Assembly: GCA_035492775.1 (NCBI GenBank)
Contig: DATJIW010000087.1
Span: forward strand, 1-64,000
Direction of reading: 5' to 3'
Length of the DNA: 64,000 nt
Source: DATJFQ01 sp035492775
Lineage (GTDB): Bacteria > Acidobacteriota > Vicinamibacteria > Vicinamibacterales > 2-12-FULL-66-21
In this document: one piece after another, positions 17,190 through 28,336 of the stretch
How the letters are laid out: each line of letters starts with the position of its first letter
How positions within the stretch are numbered: position 1 is the first letter of the stretch
Notes under the pieces: generated by a model
Seen by the model: only the letters and a program-made list of their open reading frames with translations
Told to the model about the DNA's origin: nothing
Database searches by the model: none
Position numbers and translations under genes: made by a program

Positions 17190-18746
17190 GCCCAGCTCTC
17201 ATGGTCCCAGGATGGGACCAGGCTGTACGCGAGCGGGCCGTCGCAGGTCGGCGGCCCGGCGCTCGTCCGAAGCATTTCCGTGTTGACCGGCGCCGTCGAG
17301 TCCATTACCGACAAGGGAGGCGAGGCGGAGCCGTCGCCGGATGGCACGCAGATCCTGCTGATCGAGGATGATGGACGGCAGATTGTGTTCGCGGGCAGCC
17401 GCGGCGAATCGCCTCGGACGTTCGTTCGTGCACCCGCCGGCGAGATTTTCGCCAGCGTGCACTGGCTGCCGGGGGGCAAACGAATCGGCTACCTGCGTGG
17501 GGTCAATTTCGCGCCAAACGCGTGGATCGAAACGAGGGATATCGGAGGCGCCGACGTGCGTCCGGTCCTCCAGGCCAATATCTGGAGCGTCGCCTTCGCG
17601 CCCGACGGGAAAGTCTTTTACACGACACATGACGGCGAACCGCAGCAGAGCGTGTCGCTCTGGACTGTCTCCATCGATCCCAACACCGGCGCACGTGCCG
17701 GCGAGCCGACACGCGTCGCACGCTGGCCCGGTGCGGCCACCGCGGAGCCGCTCACGATTTCCGCGGACGGCCGGCGAATCGGACTCACGAAGCATTTCGC
17801 GCAGAGCGACGTGTATCTCTTGTCGCTCGACGTGACCGGGAAGGCCGTCACCGCGTCGCGGCAACTCACCACGGACACGCAAGTCGACTGGCCGGCCCAA
17901 TGGACGCACGACGGCCGATCGTTCCTGTTCAGCTCGGGCCGCACCGGATCGTTGCGCGCTTTTCGCCAGCCGATCGACAGCGAGGCCCCGCAAGCCATCG
18001 GCACGACCGGCGCCGCCGTCCGTTCGCCGCGGATGACGGCAGACGGCAAGTGGATCGTTTATGTAGAAATGACGTACGAACCGCCAGCCGCCCGCATCAT
18101 GCGCATGCCGGCCGGCGGTGGCCCTGCCGAGCAGGTGATGACGCTCTCGAGCACGGTAGCAACCGGGACCCTGCAGTTCTTCGCGGCGGAGATCGGCGCT
18201 GCCGGCACAGGTGCACTGTCCTTTCCCGACATCCGGTGCCCCTCGGCATTCGACGGTTCATGCGTGATGGCAGAGCTGCGCGAGTCAGGCGGCGATCCGC
18301 TCGCGCAACTTGCCGTGTCCGCCTTCGAGCCGCTCACGGGCCGTATCCGGCCGCTCGCGACCCTGACGCCACGCAACAGCGCTGCTCTGATGTCCTGGGA
18401 TGTCTCGCCGGACGGACGCACGATCGCATTCGCTGAATTCGGGTGGAGCGGCGGCGATCGGATCACGCTCGTCTCTTCAGACAAAAACGTCAATCGCGTC
18501 GTCGAGGTCAACGGTTTCAAGAACATCGCCGACATCGCCTGGGCGCCCGACGGACGCAGTCTGTTCGCGACGACGGCCACGGTGCACGGCAGCGAGCTGC
18601 TCCATGTGCTGCTCGACGGCAGCGCCTTTCTGCTGCGCCGATTCCAGAGTCAGAGTCTCTTCGCGCCGCGCCCGTCGCCGGACGGCCGATCGCTGCTCGT
18701 GGGCCTCCAGCAGGACAACAGCAACGCATGGGCGATCGACCGCTGA
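17190..18746 (+). pseudogene. TolB-like propeller part of the split kinase, in the same frame after the stop
   Basis: The frame after the TGA resumes at once with AQLSWSQDGTRLYASG, a normal propeller strand, and runs 518 codons to a TGA at 18744-18746. Repeats such as SPDGTQILLIED, APDGKVFYTTHDG, SPDGRTIAFAEFG and SPDGRSLLVGLQQ match the propeller of the divergent kinase. The first possible internal start is a GTG at 17280 with no convincing ribosome site. Read as one gene from 15972, the whole would be a typical kinase-propeller of 924 residues with one premature stop. Confidence 0.85.
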
Positions 18747-18748
18747 CC

Positions 18749-18812
18749 TTACTCGTGACGCAGCGCGGCGATCGGATCGGCCCGCAGGCGCGCCGCGCCG
18801 GCCAGTAGCCGG
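18749..18812 (-). pseudogene. C-terminal remnant of an ADOP permease
   Basis: On the minus strand this encodes LLAGAARLRADPIAALRHE followed by a stop, matching the invariant ADOP C-terminus (compare RATRTDPIQALRG and RATKQDPLIALRTD in this window). Only about 20 codons remain. It abuts the stop of the split kinase and is followed by unrelated sequence leading to the next ADOP promoter. Confidence 0.6.
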
Positions 18813-18851
18813 CCAAGTCTACTCACTGCATACACTGTCCCGCGGCGGGCG

Positions 18852-18857
18852 TAGAAT
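18852..18857 (+). promoter_or_regulatory. -10 element TAGAAT
   Basis: TAGAAT is 11 bases before the ATG at 18869 of the third ADOP gene. Confidence 0.5.
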
Positions 18858-18868
18858 CTGGGAATCCC

Positions 18869-21331
18869 ATGCCGTTGGTCTCGCGCATCTTCGGCGATGC
18901 CCGTCGATTCTTCCGCCACAGCCCGAGAACGGCGATAGCTGCCGCGACACTGCTGGCGGTCGGCCTGGGCGCAAACATCGCGATCTTTGCCGTCGCCTAT
19001 GCCGTCCTGCTGCGGCCGCTGCCGATCGCGAGACCCGATCGAGTCGTCGTCATGTGGGAACACGCGCCAAGGGCCGCCGTCGGGGTGTGGGAGGTGTCCT
19101 TCCCTGCCTTTCGCGATTGGCAGACGCAGAATTCGTCGTTCAGTGCGCTCGCAGCCACCGGCTCCATCAACTGGCCGCTTCGTCTCGTCGAGCGCGACCG
19201 GCCCGTCCCTCTGACGTTTGCCGCTGTGTCCGGAACGTTCTTCGACGTCCTCGGCGCACGACCGCAGCTCGGACGCACGCTGGCGCCGCGAGACGACGAG
19301 CGCAGCAGCACGCGTGTCGCCGTCATCAGCTACGCGACCTGGCGCAATCATTTCGGGTCGAAGCCGGCCGTCGTGGGAACAGTCATGAGCGTCGACGACG
19401 GAGCGGGCATCGCGCCCGTAACGATCGTTGGCGTCATGCCGCGGGACTTCGATTACCCGCGGGGCGCCGCCGTCTGGATGCCGATCGTGCCGACGCTCGC
19501 GCGGCAGTCCGTTGATGCCGGCTTCGACATGCTCGAGGCGCGCAATCTCGGCATTCTGTTCGTCGTGGGTCGGCTGCGGGACGGCGTCACGCTCGAGCGT
19601 GCCAGGTCCGAGATGGACGCGATCGTCAATCGACTCACCGCGGCTGGCGGGACCGCACGCGACTGCGTTCTGACTCCGCTGCCCGAGTATCTTTTCGGTC
19701 AGACGGGCACGGCGCTGCGATTCCTGATCGCTGGCGGGGTGATCGTTCTGCTGTTGACCTGCGCAAACACGGTCGCGCTGCTGCTGGCCCGCTTCGCCCA
19801 GGACCGCCGAAGCCTGTTCATCCGGTGTGCGCTGGGCGCCGATTGGCGGCACCTTTTCCCACAGGCGATCGCCGAAGCGACGGCACTCGCGGCCGCCGCG
19901 CTGGCGGGCGGCGTGTTCTGCGCCTTCTGGATCGCACGTCTTGCGCGCGCCCTTGCTCCCCAGAGTGTCCTGAGGATCGATGACGTCACGCTCGTAGCGC
20001 CGCCCGTCGTCGCCTACGCAACAATAGCGGCGCTGATCGTAGCGCTCGGGTGCGGGATCCTGCCGCTCTCGATCGTGCTGCGGCACTCGACAATGAATTC
20101 GCTGGCGACGAGCGAGGACACGCGCACGTCAACGCTGCGCGTCCGGTACGGGTTGGTCATCGGTCAGACCGCGCTCGCGGTGGCGCTGCTCGTCGTTGCA
20201 GGGCTCACGATGCGCAGCTTTGCCGCCGTCAGGCACGTGTTTCTCGGGTTCAACGCGGACGATCTGGTCACCTTCAACGTCACCGCGCCCTCGAAAACAT
20301 ACGCCGATACCGCGCTGAATCGGCAGTTCTATCACGAGGCGCTTGACAAGGTCCGGCAGCTTCCTGGAGTCGGTCAAGTGGCTGGTGTCTTCCTGCGCCC
20401 GTTCGAATTCGGCGCGATCGGCTCCGGCGCAGCCATCGTCCTCGAAGGCGAAGATCCGCGCGACGAGAACGCCTGGCGGAAGCATCCCGCGCTCAACTCC
20501 GAGTCGGTGACGGCGGATTACTTCGCGGTCATGGGGATTCCGCTCCTGCAGGGCCGCGGCTTCACGGACGCCGATGGACCGGACGCGCCGGCTGTTGTGA
20601 TCGTGAGTCAGTCCGCGGCCGACCGCCTCTGGCCGGGGCAGAACGCGATCGGCAGGAAGGTCTATGCCAGTTACGATCGTCCGCCTGGCGACTGGCAAAC
20701 CGTGGTCGGGGTCGTCGGCGACGTCCGCTATCGTGGGCTGGCCGAGAAGACCCTGGAAACACTCTATAAGCCGTACCTCCAGTCGATCGATCCCGTGCAG
20801 CACTTCATCGTGCGGCCACGGGGTCCGGCATTTGCGTTCGTCGGCGGACTGCGGTCCATCATTCGCGAGGTCCATCCACAAGCCATCGTCGATGCGGTGC
20901 GTCCGCTCGCGGCCGTGGTGGATCGCGAGATCGAACCATGGCGCTTTCAAACATATGTGTTTGCCGCGCTCTCAGGCGTCGCGCTGCTGATCGCGCTGAG
21001 CGGCGTGTTCGCCACGCTCGCTCAGCACGTCGCCGAACAGACGCGCGAGATCGGGATCAGGCTCGCGTTGGGCGCGCAGCGCGCTCAGATCGTGGCGTGG
21101 CTGGGCGGACGCACGGCCCGTCTGGTGGTGATAGCAGCGTTTCTGGGAGTTTCCGTCGCTGCCGTATCGTCACGAATTCTCACAGCACTGCTGTTTGGCA
21201 TCGGTCCGGCGGATCCACTCAGCTACGGCGCCGCCGTCCTGGTCGTGAGCCTGGGTGCGACTGCGGGTGCGTGGCTGCCGCTGCGTCGGGCGACGCTGCT
21301 CGATCCGAACGTCGCGCTCCGTCGGGAGTAG
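18869..21331 (+). CDS. ADOP-type MacB/FtsX-like permease
   Basis: 820 residues without the PadR-linked N-terminal extension. First membrane block AAATLLAVGLGANIAIFAVAY, then a periplasmic domain, a middle block with LLTCANTVALLLARFAQ, a second periplasmic domain, and a final block with REIGIRLALGAQRAQIVAW, ending in RATLLDPNVALRRE. The residue pattern of the middle block (NTVALLLARFAQDRRSLFIRCALGA) is more diverged than in the other copies. No PadR or ATPase gene adjoins it. Confidence 0.9.
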   Translation: MPLVSRIFGDARRFFRHSPRTAIAAATLLAVGLGANIAIFAVAYAVLLRPLPIARPDRVVVMWEHAPRAAVGVWEVSFPAFRDWQTQNSSFSALAATGSINWPLRLVERDRPVPLTFAAVSGTFFDVLGARPQLGRTLAPRDDERSSTRVAVISYATWRNHFGSKPAVVGTVMSVDDGAGIAPVTIVGVMPRDFDYPRGAAVWMPIVPTLARQSVDAGFDMLEARNLGILFVVGRLRDGVTLERARSEMDAIVNRLTAAGGTARDCVLTPLPEYLFGQTGTALRFLIAGGVIVLLLTCANTVALLLARFAQDRRSLFIRCALGADWRHLFPQAIAEATALAAAALAGGVFCAFWIARLARALAPQSVLRIDDVTLVAPPVVAYATIAALIVALGCGILPLSIVLRHSTMNSLATSEDTRTSTLRVRYGLVIGQTALAVALLVVAGLTMRSFAAVRHVFLGFNADDLVTFNVTAPSKTYADTALNRQFYHEALDKVRQLPGVGQVAGVFLRPFEFGAIGSGAAIVLEGEDPRDENAWRKHPALNSESVTADYFAVMGIPLLQGRGFTDADGPDAPAVVIVSQSAADRLWPGQNAIGRKVYASYDRPPGDWQTVVGVVGDVRYRGLAEKTLETLYKPYLQSIDPVQHFIVRPRGPAFAFVGGLRSIIREVHPQAIVDAVRPLAAVVDREIEPWRFQTYVFAALSGVALLIALSGVFATLAQHVAEQTREIGIRLALGAQRAQIVAWLGGRTARLVVIAAFLGVSVAAVSSRILTALLFGIGPADPLSYGAAVLVVSLGATAGAWLPLRRATLLDPNVALRRE

Positions 21332-21335
21332 CGAG

Positions 21336-21537
21336 GATCTACTAAGAGGTCACGAAGCTCACGGAAGAGAGGCTGTCCTGCAGGCCGGCACAGCCGGCCT
21401 GACCGGGAGACGAAAAGATCAGGAAGATGAACCGCGTGTGCTGCGGGGCGGCTCATCTTCCTGATCTTTTCGTCTTCCGGCCGCGCGTCCCGCGCGGGCA
21501 GGACAGCCCTCCGTGGGCTCCGTGGCCTCTTAGTTAA
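21336..21537. repeat. Cloverleaf inverted-repeat element, copy C
   Basis: A full ~200-base copy between convergent genes (stops at 21331 and 21820). Its central stem is the most perfect of the three: GATCAGGAAGATGA pairs fully with TCATCTTCCTGATC. The change AAGATGA/TCATCTT against AAAATGA/TCATTTT in copy A is compensatory. Its right end runs into the vestigial PadR start described next. Confidence 0.9.
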
Positions 21538-21545
21538 GAGCAGGG

Positions 21546-21570
21546 CATAAACCTGGAAATCCAGGGCAGT
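21546..21570 (-). promoter_or_regulatory. Orphan PadR-type operator with vestigial start codon
   Basis: 25 bases match the PadR operator and start codon at 8801-8825 with three differences. The palindrome is CCTGGAAATCCAGG (21552-21565). Two of the changes are symmetrical (CCTAGA to CCTGGA and TCTAGG to TCCAGG), so the dyad is kept. The minus-strand ATG-CCC at 21543-21548 is followed at once by the end of repeat copy C and a stop. The -35 is missing on the other side. Confidence 0.65.
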
Positions 21571-21579
21571 TGTGGGGCA

Positions 21580-21789
21580 GATGCTGGCCGACCTGACGCG
21601 TCGACGGACCTGGCGATTTTCGATCCCGCACGCGTGCGCGATGCGGCAACGTACACCGCACCGCATCAGTACGCGGAGGGGTTCACGCAGGTCATCGTCA
21701 ATGGCCAGATCGTGTTCGAGGACGGCGGGATGACGGCGGCACGCCCAGGCAAGGTGCTCTACGGACCGGGATTTCGAAACGTAAAGTAA
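21580..21789 (+). pseudogene. C-terminal remnant of a D-aminoacylase-type amidohydrolase
   Basis: The frame reads DLAIFDPARVRDAATYTAPH, then QYAEGFTQVIVNGQIV, then ARPGKVLYGPGF, and ends at TAA 21787-21789. This is the characteristic last ~60 residues of N-acyl-D-amino-acid deacylase-like amidohydrolases. Nothing upstream encodes the metal-binding core, so only the tail is left. The rest of the 21332-21819 gap holds repeat copy C and the orphan operator. Confidence 0.75.
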
Positions 21790-21819
21790 AGCCACCCACG
21801 CAACGACCCATCGGGCTGC

Positions 21820-23538
21820 TCAGGCTCTCTGCTGCGTGAGGTCGTCACTCGATGGCGACGTCGCGACAAACGCCCTGACCGCTTCCTCGATGGTGGCGAA
21901 GAACCGCTCACCGAAGCGGCTCATCAGCCCGAAGCGTTTGAGCTTTTCCTTGACGGGATCCTTCATCTCCGCAAAGCACATGCGGACTCCGGCCTCGCTG
22001 AGCGCGTCATCCAGCTCGCACAACGCGTCGGCCGCCGTCACGTCGATGCTGGTGACGGGCTCTGCCGCCACCACGAGCCAGCGGACAGGTGCCGGCGCGT
22101 GCGCGACCGCGGCAATCACGCGGTCGTGAAAGAATTCGGCGTTGGCGAAGAAGAGCGGGGCGTCCCACCGAAACAACACGAGTCCCGGAATCAGCCGTGC
22201 CGCAGGGTATCTCGTAATGTCGTGGTAACCCGGCACCTGCGCGACTGCACCGAGCACCGCCGAGTGCGGACGCCAGCCGTCCCAGAGGAACTCGATCACG
22301 GAGATCACGATCGCGACCAGAATGCCGGGAATGGCACCGAATACCGCGACGCCCGCGAAGCAGATGATCGAAACCCAGAATTCCCATCGCTGGATGCGAT
22401 AAATCCGACCGAGATCCTTCACTTCGATCAGACCGATTCCTGAGGCGATGACGATGGCCGCGAGTGCGGTGTTCGGCAGGTCCTGAAGCAGCGCCGGCGC
22501 CGCGACCAGCAGCAGCGCAATGGCGACAGCTCCCACGACGCCCGTCAGCTGGGTCTTCGCTCCTGCGGCCTCCGCAACAGGCGTCCGCGACGAACTGCTG
22601 CTGATTGGGAACCCTTGAAAGAAACCGGCGGCGATGTTCGCGATGCCGAGGCCGACCATCTCCTGGTTCGGGTCGACAGGCGTTCGCAGACGCGCCGCAT
22701 ACGTTCGCGAGAGCACGCTCGTGTCGGCGAAGGAGACGAGCGCGACGGAAAGGCCGCCGGTCACGACCGAGGCGAGACTGTCGAGCGGCACGAGCGGGAG
22801 GCGAGGCAGCGGCAGGCCCCGCGGCAGTGGACCGAGGACCGAGATCCCCGTCCGACCGGCGAGATCGAAGACGGCAACCACAACGGTGGCAGCGGTGACA
22901 GCGACCAGCATTCCCGGAATGCGCGGTCGCCGCTTCAGCGCGAGAATCAATGCCAGTGCGCTGCCGCCGACCGCGACGGCCGTCGGATTGGTGCTGCCGG
23001 CCCCCACTTTTTCGGCAATCATCGACAATTGGCGCACCGGTCCGTCAGCACTGGCGGAGAAGCCGAGAAGCTTCGGGATCTGGCTCAGGATGATTGTCAC
23101 CGCGATCCCGTTCATGTAGCCATAGCGAATCGGCTTCGAGAGAAGCTCGGTGATGAAACCGAGGCGCGACAGGCCTGCCGCAACGCAGGCGATGCCGGAC
23201 ACGATTGCCATCGTTCCGGCCACGTTCAGCGCCCGCTGCGGATCCCCGCCGGAGAGCGGCAGGACGACGGCGAGGATGACGGCCGCGAGCGCGGAGTCCG
23301 GGCCCAGGACGAGAATGCGACTGGGGCCGAACAACGCGTATGCGAGCAGCGGCACGATGGTCGCGTAAAGACCGACGATCCCCGGCAGTCCGGACGCTTC
23401 GGCATACGCAATGCCAACCGGCACGAGCATCGTCGTCATGACGAGACCGGCGACGATGTCATGGCGGAGCCACGACGCTTCGTAGTGCCTGAGCGTCTCC
23501 AGCCCGGGAACCCACCGCGTCCCGCCGGTCCGACCCAT
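21820..23538 (-). CDS. SulP family anion transporter with STAS domain
   Basis: 572 residues from the ATG at 23538. The membrane part carries the SulP signature around residues 30-85 (VPVGIAYAEASGLPGIVGLY, then FGPSRILVLGPDSALAA) and about 10-14 helices in total. A cytoplasmic STAS domain follows from about residue 450 (WLVVAAEPVTSIDVTAADAL). Such proteins move sulfate, bicarbonate or other anions; which one is not visible. The longer open frame upstream is rejected because it overlaps the divergent gene's promoter and coding region. A TACACT -10 lies 7 bases before the chosen ATG. Confidence 0.92.
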   Translation of the reverse strand: MGRTGGTRWVPGLETLRHYEASWLRHDIVAGLVMTTMLVPVGIAYAEASGLPGIVGLYATIVPLLAYALFGPSRILVLGPDSALAAVILAVVLPLSGGDPQRALNVAGTMAIVSGIACVAAGLSRLGFITELLSKPIRYGYMNGIAVTIILSQIPKLLGFSASADGPVRQLSMIAEKVGAGSTNPTAVAVGGSALALILALKRRPRIPGMLVAVTAATVVVAVFDLAGRTGISVLGPLPRGLPLPRLPLVPLDSLASVVTGGLSVALVSFADTSVLSRTYAARLRTPVDPNQEMVGLGIANIAAGFFQGFPISSSSSRTPVAEAAGAKTQLTGVVGAVAIALLLVAAPALLQDLPNTALAAIVIASGIGLIEVKDLGRIYRIQRWEFWVSIICFAGVAVFGAIPGILVAIVISVIEFLWDGWRPHSAVLGAVAQVPGYHDITRYPAARLIPGLVLFRWDAPLFFANAEFFHDRVIAAVAHAPAPVRWLVVAAEPVTSIDVTAADALCELDDALSEAGVRMCFAEMKDPVKEKLKRFGLMSRFGERFFATIEEAVRAFVATSPSSDDLTQQRA

Positions 23539-23545
23539 GAGGGTC

Positions 23546-23611
23546 AGTGTAGCGCGCATATCCGAGGGCACGGCGATTGGCCGCGCACGCGCGCCACCCG
23601 CGACGTAGAAT
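23546..23611. promoter_or_regulatory. Divergent -10 pair between the SulP and glucosidase genes
   Basis: Minus-strand TACACT at 23546-23551 is 7 bases before the SulP ATG at 23538. Plus-strand TAGAAT at 23606-23611 is 7 bases before the glucosidase ATG at 23619. Both starts fit the short-leader pattern, and the two -35 regions must overlap in the ~55 bases between. Confidence 0.55.
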
Positions 23612-23618
23612 CGCGAGC

Positions 23619-26357
<2,739 letters not shown>

Positions 26358-26374
26358 CGGATCGAGCGGGGCGT

Positions 26375-27841
26375 ATGACACAACCGCGATACCCGTCGCT
26401 CTATCAGATCAACACCCGTGTCTGGTTGACGGATCTCTCGCGGAATCTCGGCCGCAAGGCGACACTGGACGACATACCGGATGCCGATCTGGATCGCCTG
26501 GCCTCGATGGGGTTCGACTGGGTCTGGCTCCTGAGCGTATGGCAGACAGGCCTCGCCGCCCGCCAGATCTCGCGTCGGAATCACGAATGGCGTCGCGAGT
26601 TCGAGGAGACGCTGCCGGATCTCCGCGAAGATGATATTGCGGGCTCGGGCTTCGCGATCACCGCCTACACCGTGCACACGGACCTCGGCGGCGACGCGGC
26701 GCTGGCGCGTGTCCGCGAGCGTCTGCGCGATCGCGGTCTGCGGCTGATGCTCGATTTCGTGCCGAATCACACCGCACCGGATCACGTGTGGGTCGACGAG
26801 CACCCCGAGTACTACGTCGCCGGGACGCCGGCGGACCTGTCGCAGTCGCCGCAGAACTACACGGCGCTCAGTACCCGTCACGGCGAACGCGTGCTCGCTT
26901 TCGGCCGCGACCCGCACTTCGCCGGCTGGCCGGACACGCTGCAGCTCGATTACAGCAATCCATCGACACAGGAGGCAATGCGTACCGAACTGCTGAGGAT
27001 TGCCGGGCAGTGCGACGGGGTCCGCTGCGACATGGCCATGCTGGTCCTACCCGACGTATTCGAACGCACGTGGCGCCGCCGTGCGCCGCTCTTCTGGCCG
27101 ACGACGACGAGGGAAGTGCGCGATCGGGTGCCGGGATTCTGCTTCATGTCCGAAGTCTACTGGGACCTCGAATGGACGCTGCAGCAGCAGGGGTTCGACT
27201 ACGCATACGACAAGCGCCTGTACGATCGCCTGCGCGATGGCCGTGCCGTACCCGTGCGGCAACATCTGCTCGCTGGGCTCGACTACCAGGACAAGCTCGT
27301 TCGGTTCATGGAAAATCACGACGAGGCGCGAGCGGCGGCGACGTTCACTCCGGGGATGCATGAGGCCGCGGCCATCGTGACGTATCTCTCGCCGGGTTTG
27401 AGGTTCTTTCATCAGGGCCAGTTCGAGGGGCGCCGCAAGCGGATCTCACCGCATCTCGTACGAGCACCCGCCGAACCGGTCGATGAATCTCTGAAACGCT
27501 TCTACGAATGGTTGCTGCTGCTCCTGCGCAGCACGACGGTTCGCGACGGAGACTGGCGGTTGGCCGAATGTACGCCGGCGTGGGACGGCAACTGGACCTG
27601 GGAAGGGTTCATTGCATTCGCCTGGCAGTGCCGCGATGCGCGTCTCATCGTCGTCGTGAACTACGCGGGCAACCAGGCCCAGTGTTACGTGCGGATTCCG
27701 TTCGCAGATCTGGTCGGCCGAACGATGTCCCTTCACGATCGATTCGGCGGCGGGCGTTACGAACGGGCCGGAAACGATCTGGCGTCGGAGGGTCTTTACG
27801 TCGACCTTCCGCCGTGGGGCGTCCACGTGTTCGAGGCCTGA
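26375..27841 (+). CDS. GH13 alpha-amylase family enzyme
   Basis: 488 residues. The four GH13 regions are present: region I DFVPNH with the following HTAPDH, region II GVRCDMAM with the nucleophile Asp, region III MSEVYWD with the acid Glu, and region IV FMENHDEAR. The N-terminus SLYQINTRVWLTDL and the C-terminal beta domain (LIVVVNYAGNQAQCYVRI) complete the fold. No signal peptide is visible. It lies in an operon with the GH63-like gene. Specificity (alpha-amylase, transferase or phosphorylase type) cannot be settled by eye. Confidence 0.9.
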   Translation: MTQPRYPSLYQINTRVWLTDLSRNLGRKATLDDIPDADLDRLASMGFDWVWLLSVWQTGLAARQISRRNHEWRREFEETLPDLREDDIAGSGFAITAYTVHTDLGGDAALARVRERLRDRGLRLMLDFVPNHTAPDHVWVDEHPEYYVAGTPADLSQSPQNYTALSTRHGERVLAFGRDPHFAGWPDTLQLDYSNPSTQEAMRTELLRIAGQCDGVRCDMAMLVLPDVFERTWRRRAPLFWPTTTREVRDRVPGFCFMSEVYWDLEWTLQQQGFDYAYDKRLYDRLRDGRAVPVRQHLLAGLDYQDKLVRFMENHDEARAAATFTPGMHEAAAIVTYLSPGLRFFHQGQFEGRRKRISPHLVRAPAEPVDESLKRFYEWLLLLLRSTTVRDGDWRLAECTPAWDGNWTWEGFIAFAWQCRDARLIVVVNYAGNQAQCYVRIPFADLVGRTMSLHDRFGGGRYERAGNDLASEGLYVDLPPWGVHVFEA

Positions 27842-27861
27842 CGTCGCGTCGACGCGGCGTC
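27840..27861. terminator. Hairpin between convergent genes
   Basis: GACGTCGCG and CGCGGCGTC form a 9-base stem with a G-T pair around a TCGA loop, exactly filling the gap between the GH13 stop and the HTH-TOBE stop. There is no T-tract, so intrinsic termination is uncertain. Confidence 0.35.
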
Positions 27862-28326
27862 TCATTTGGGCGGCTTCCGCCTGGCGCGCCGCCGGGGAAC
27901 CGACGAGGGCCCGGTCTCGCGCGCAATCATCACTTCAGTGGACTTGACGATCGCGAGCGCTTCGTCGCCGCGCCGGAGTCGAAGTTCCTCCACCGCGTCG
28001 CGCGTGATGACGGCCGTCAGGCTCTGATCGCCAATCCGGAGCCGGACCTGTGCAATGAGGCCGCTGACGCGGATTTCCTCGACGATGCCTCGGAGGCGGT
28101 TGCGGCCGCTGATCGATACGATGATCGGTAAAACGGCGCGGCGCGACGGACGCCGCGGTGCCGGACGATCCTGTGACGTCAGCAGCCGATCAATCTCCGA
28201 ATCCGCGATGCGATGATGGCCTCCCGCCGTCCGCGTCGTGCGGACGGCGCCGTTGTAGATCCACTGCTTCAGCGTCGAATACGCGACGCCCAGCCGTTCG
28301 GCGGCGTCGCTCACCGTGAGCCGCAT
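27862..28326 (-). CDS. Excisionase-type HTH plus TOBE (Mop-like) regulator
   Basis: 154 residues. Residues 1-50 are a MerR/excisionase-type helix-turn-helix (MRLTVSDAAERLGVAYSTLK, then GGHHRIADSEIDRLL). Residues ~85-145 are a single TOBE/Mop domain (GIVEEIRVSGLIAQVRLRIG, then AVITRDAVEELRLRRGD) that binds molybdate or tungstate in family members. It lies 10 bases after the porin gene and faces modABC across the divergent promoter. The natural reading is a molybdate-responsive repressor of this locus that replaces ModE. Confidence 0.85.
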   Translation of the reverse strand: MRLTVSDAAERLGVAYSTLKQWIYNGAVRTTRTAGGHHRIADSEIDRLLTSQDRPAPRRPSRRAVLPIIVSISGRNRLRGIVEEIRVSGLIAQVRLRIGDQSLTAVITRDAVEELRLRRGDEALAIVKSTEVMIARETGPSSVPRRRARRKPPK

Positions 28327-28336
28327 GCCCGCTCCC

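Noticed and set aside
5591..21537. The cloverleaf elements considered as CRISPR repeats or insertion-sequence ends.
   Set aside because: They are far apart, have no regular spacers, encode no transposase and are internally structured. Calling them repeats of unknown type is safer.
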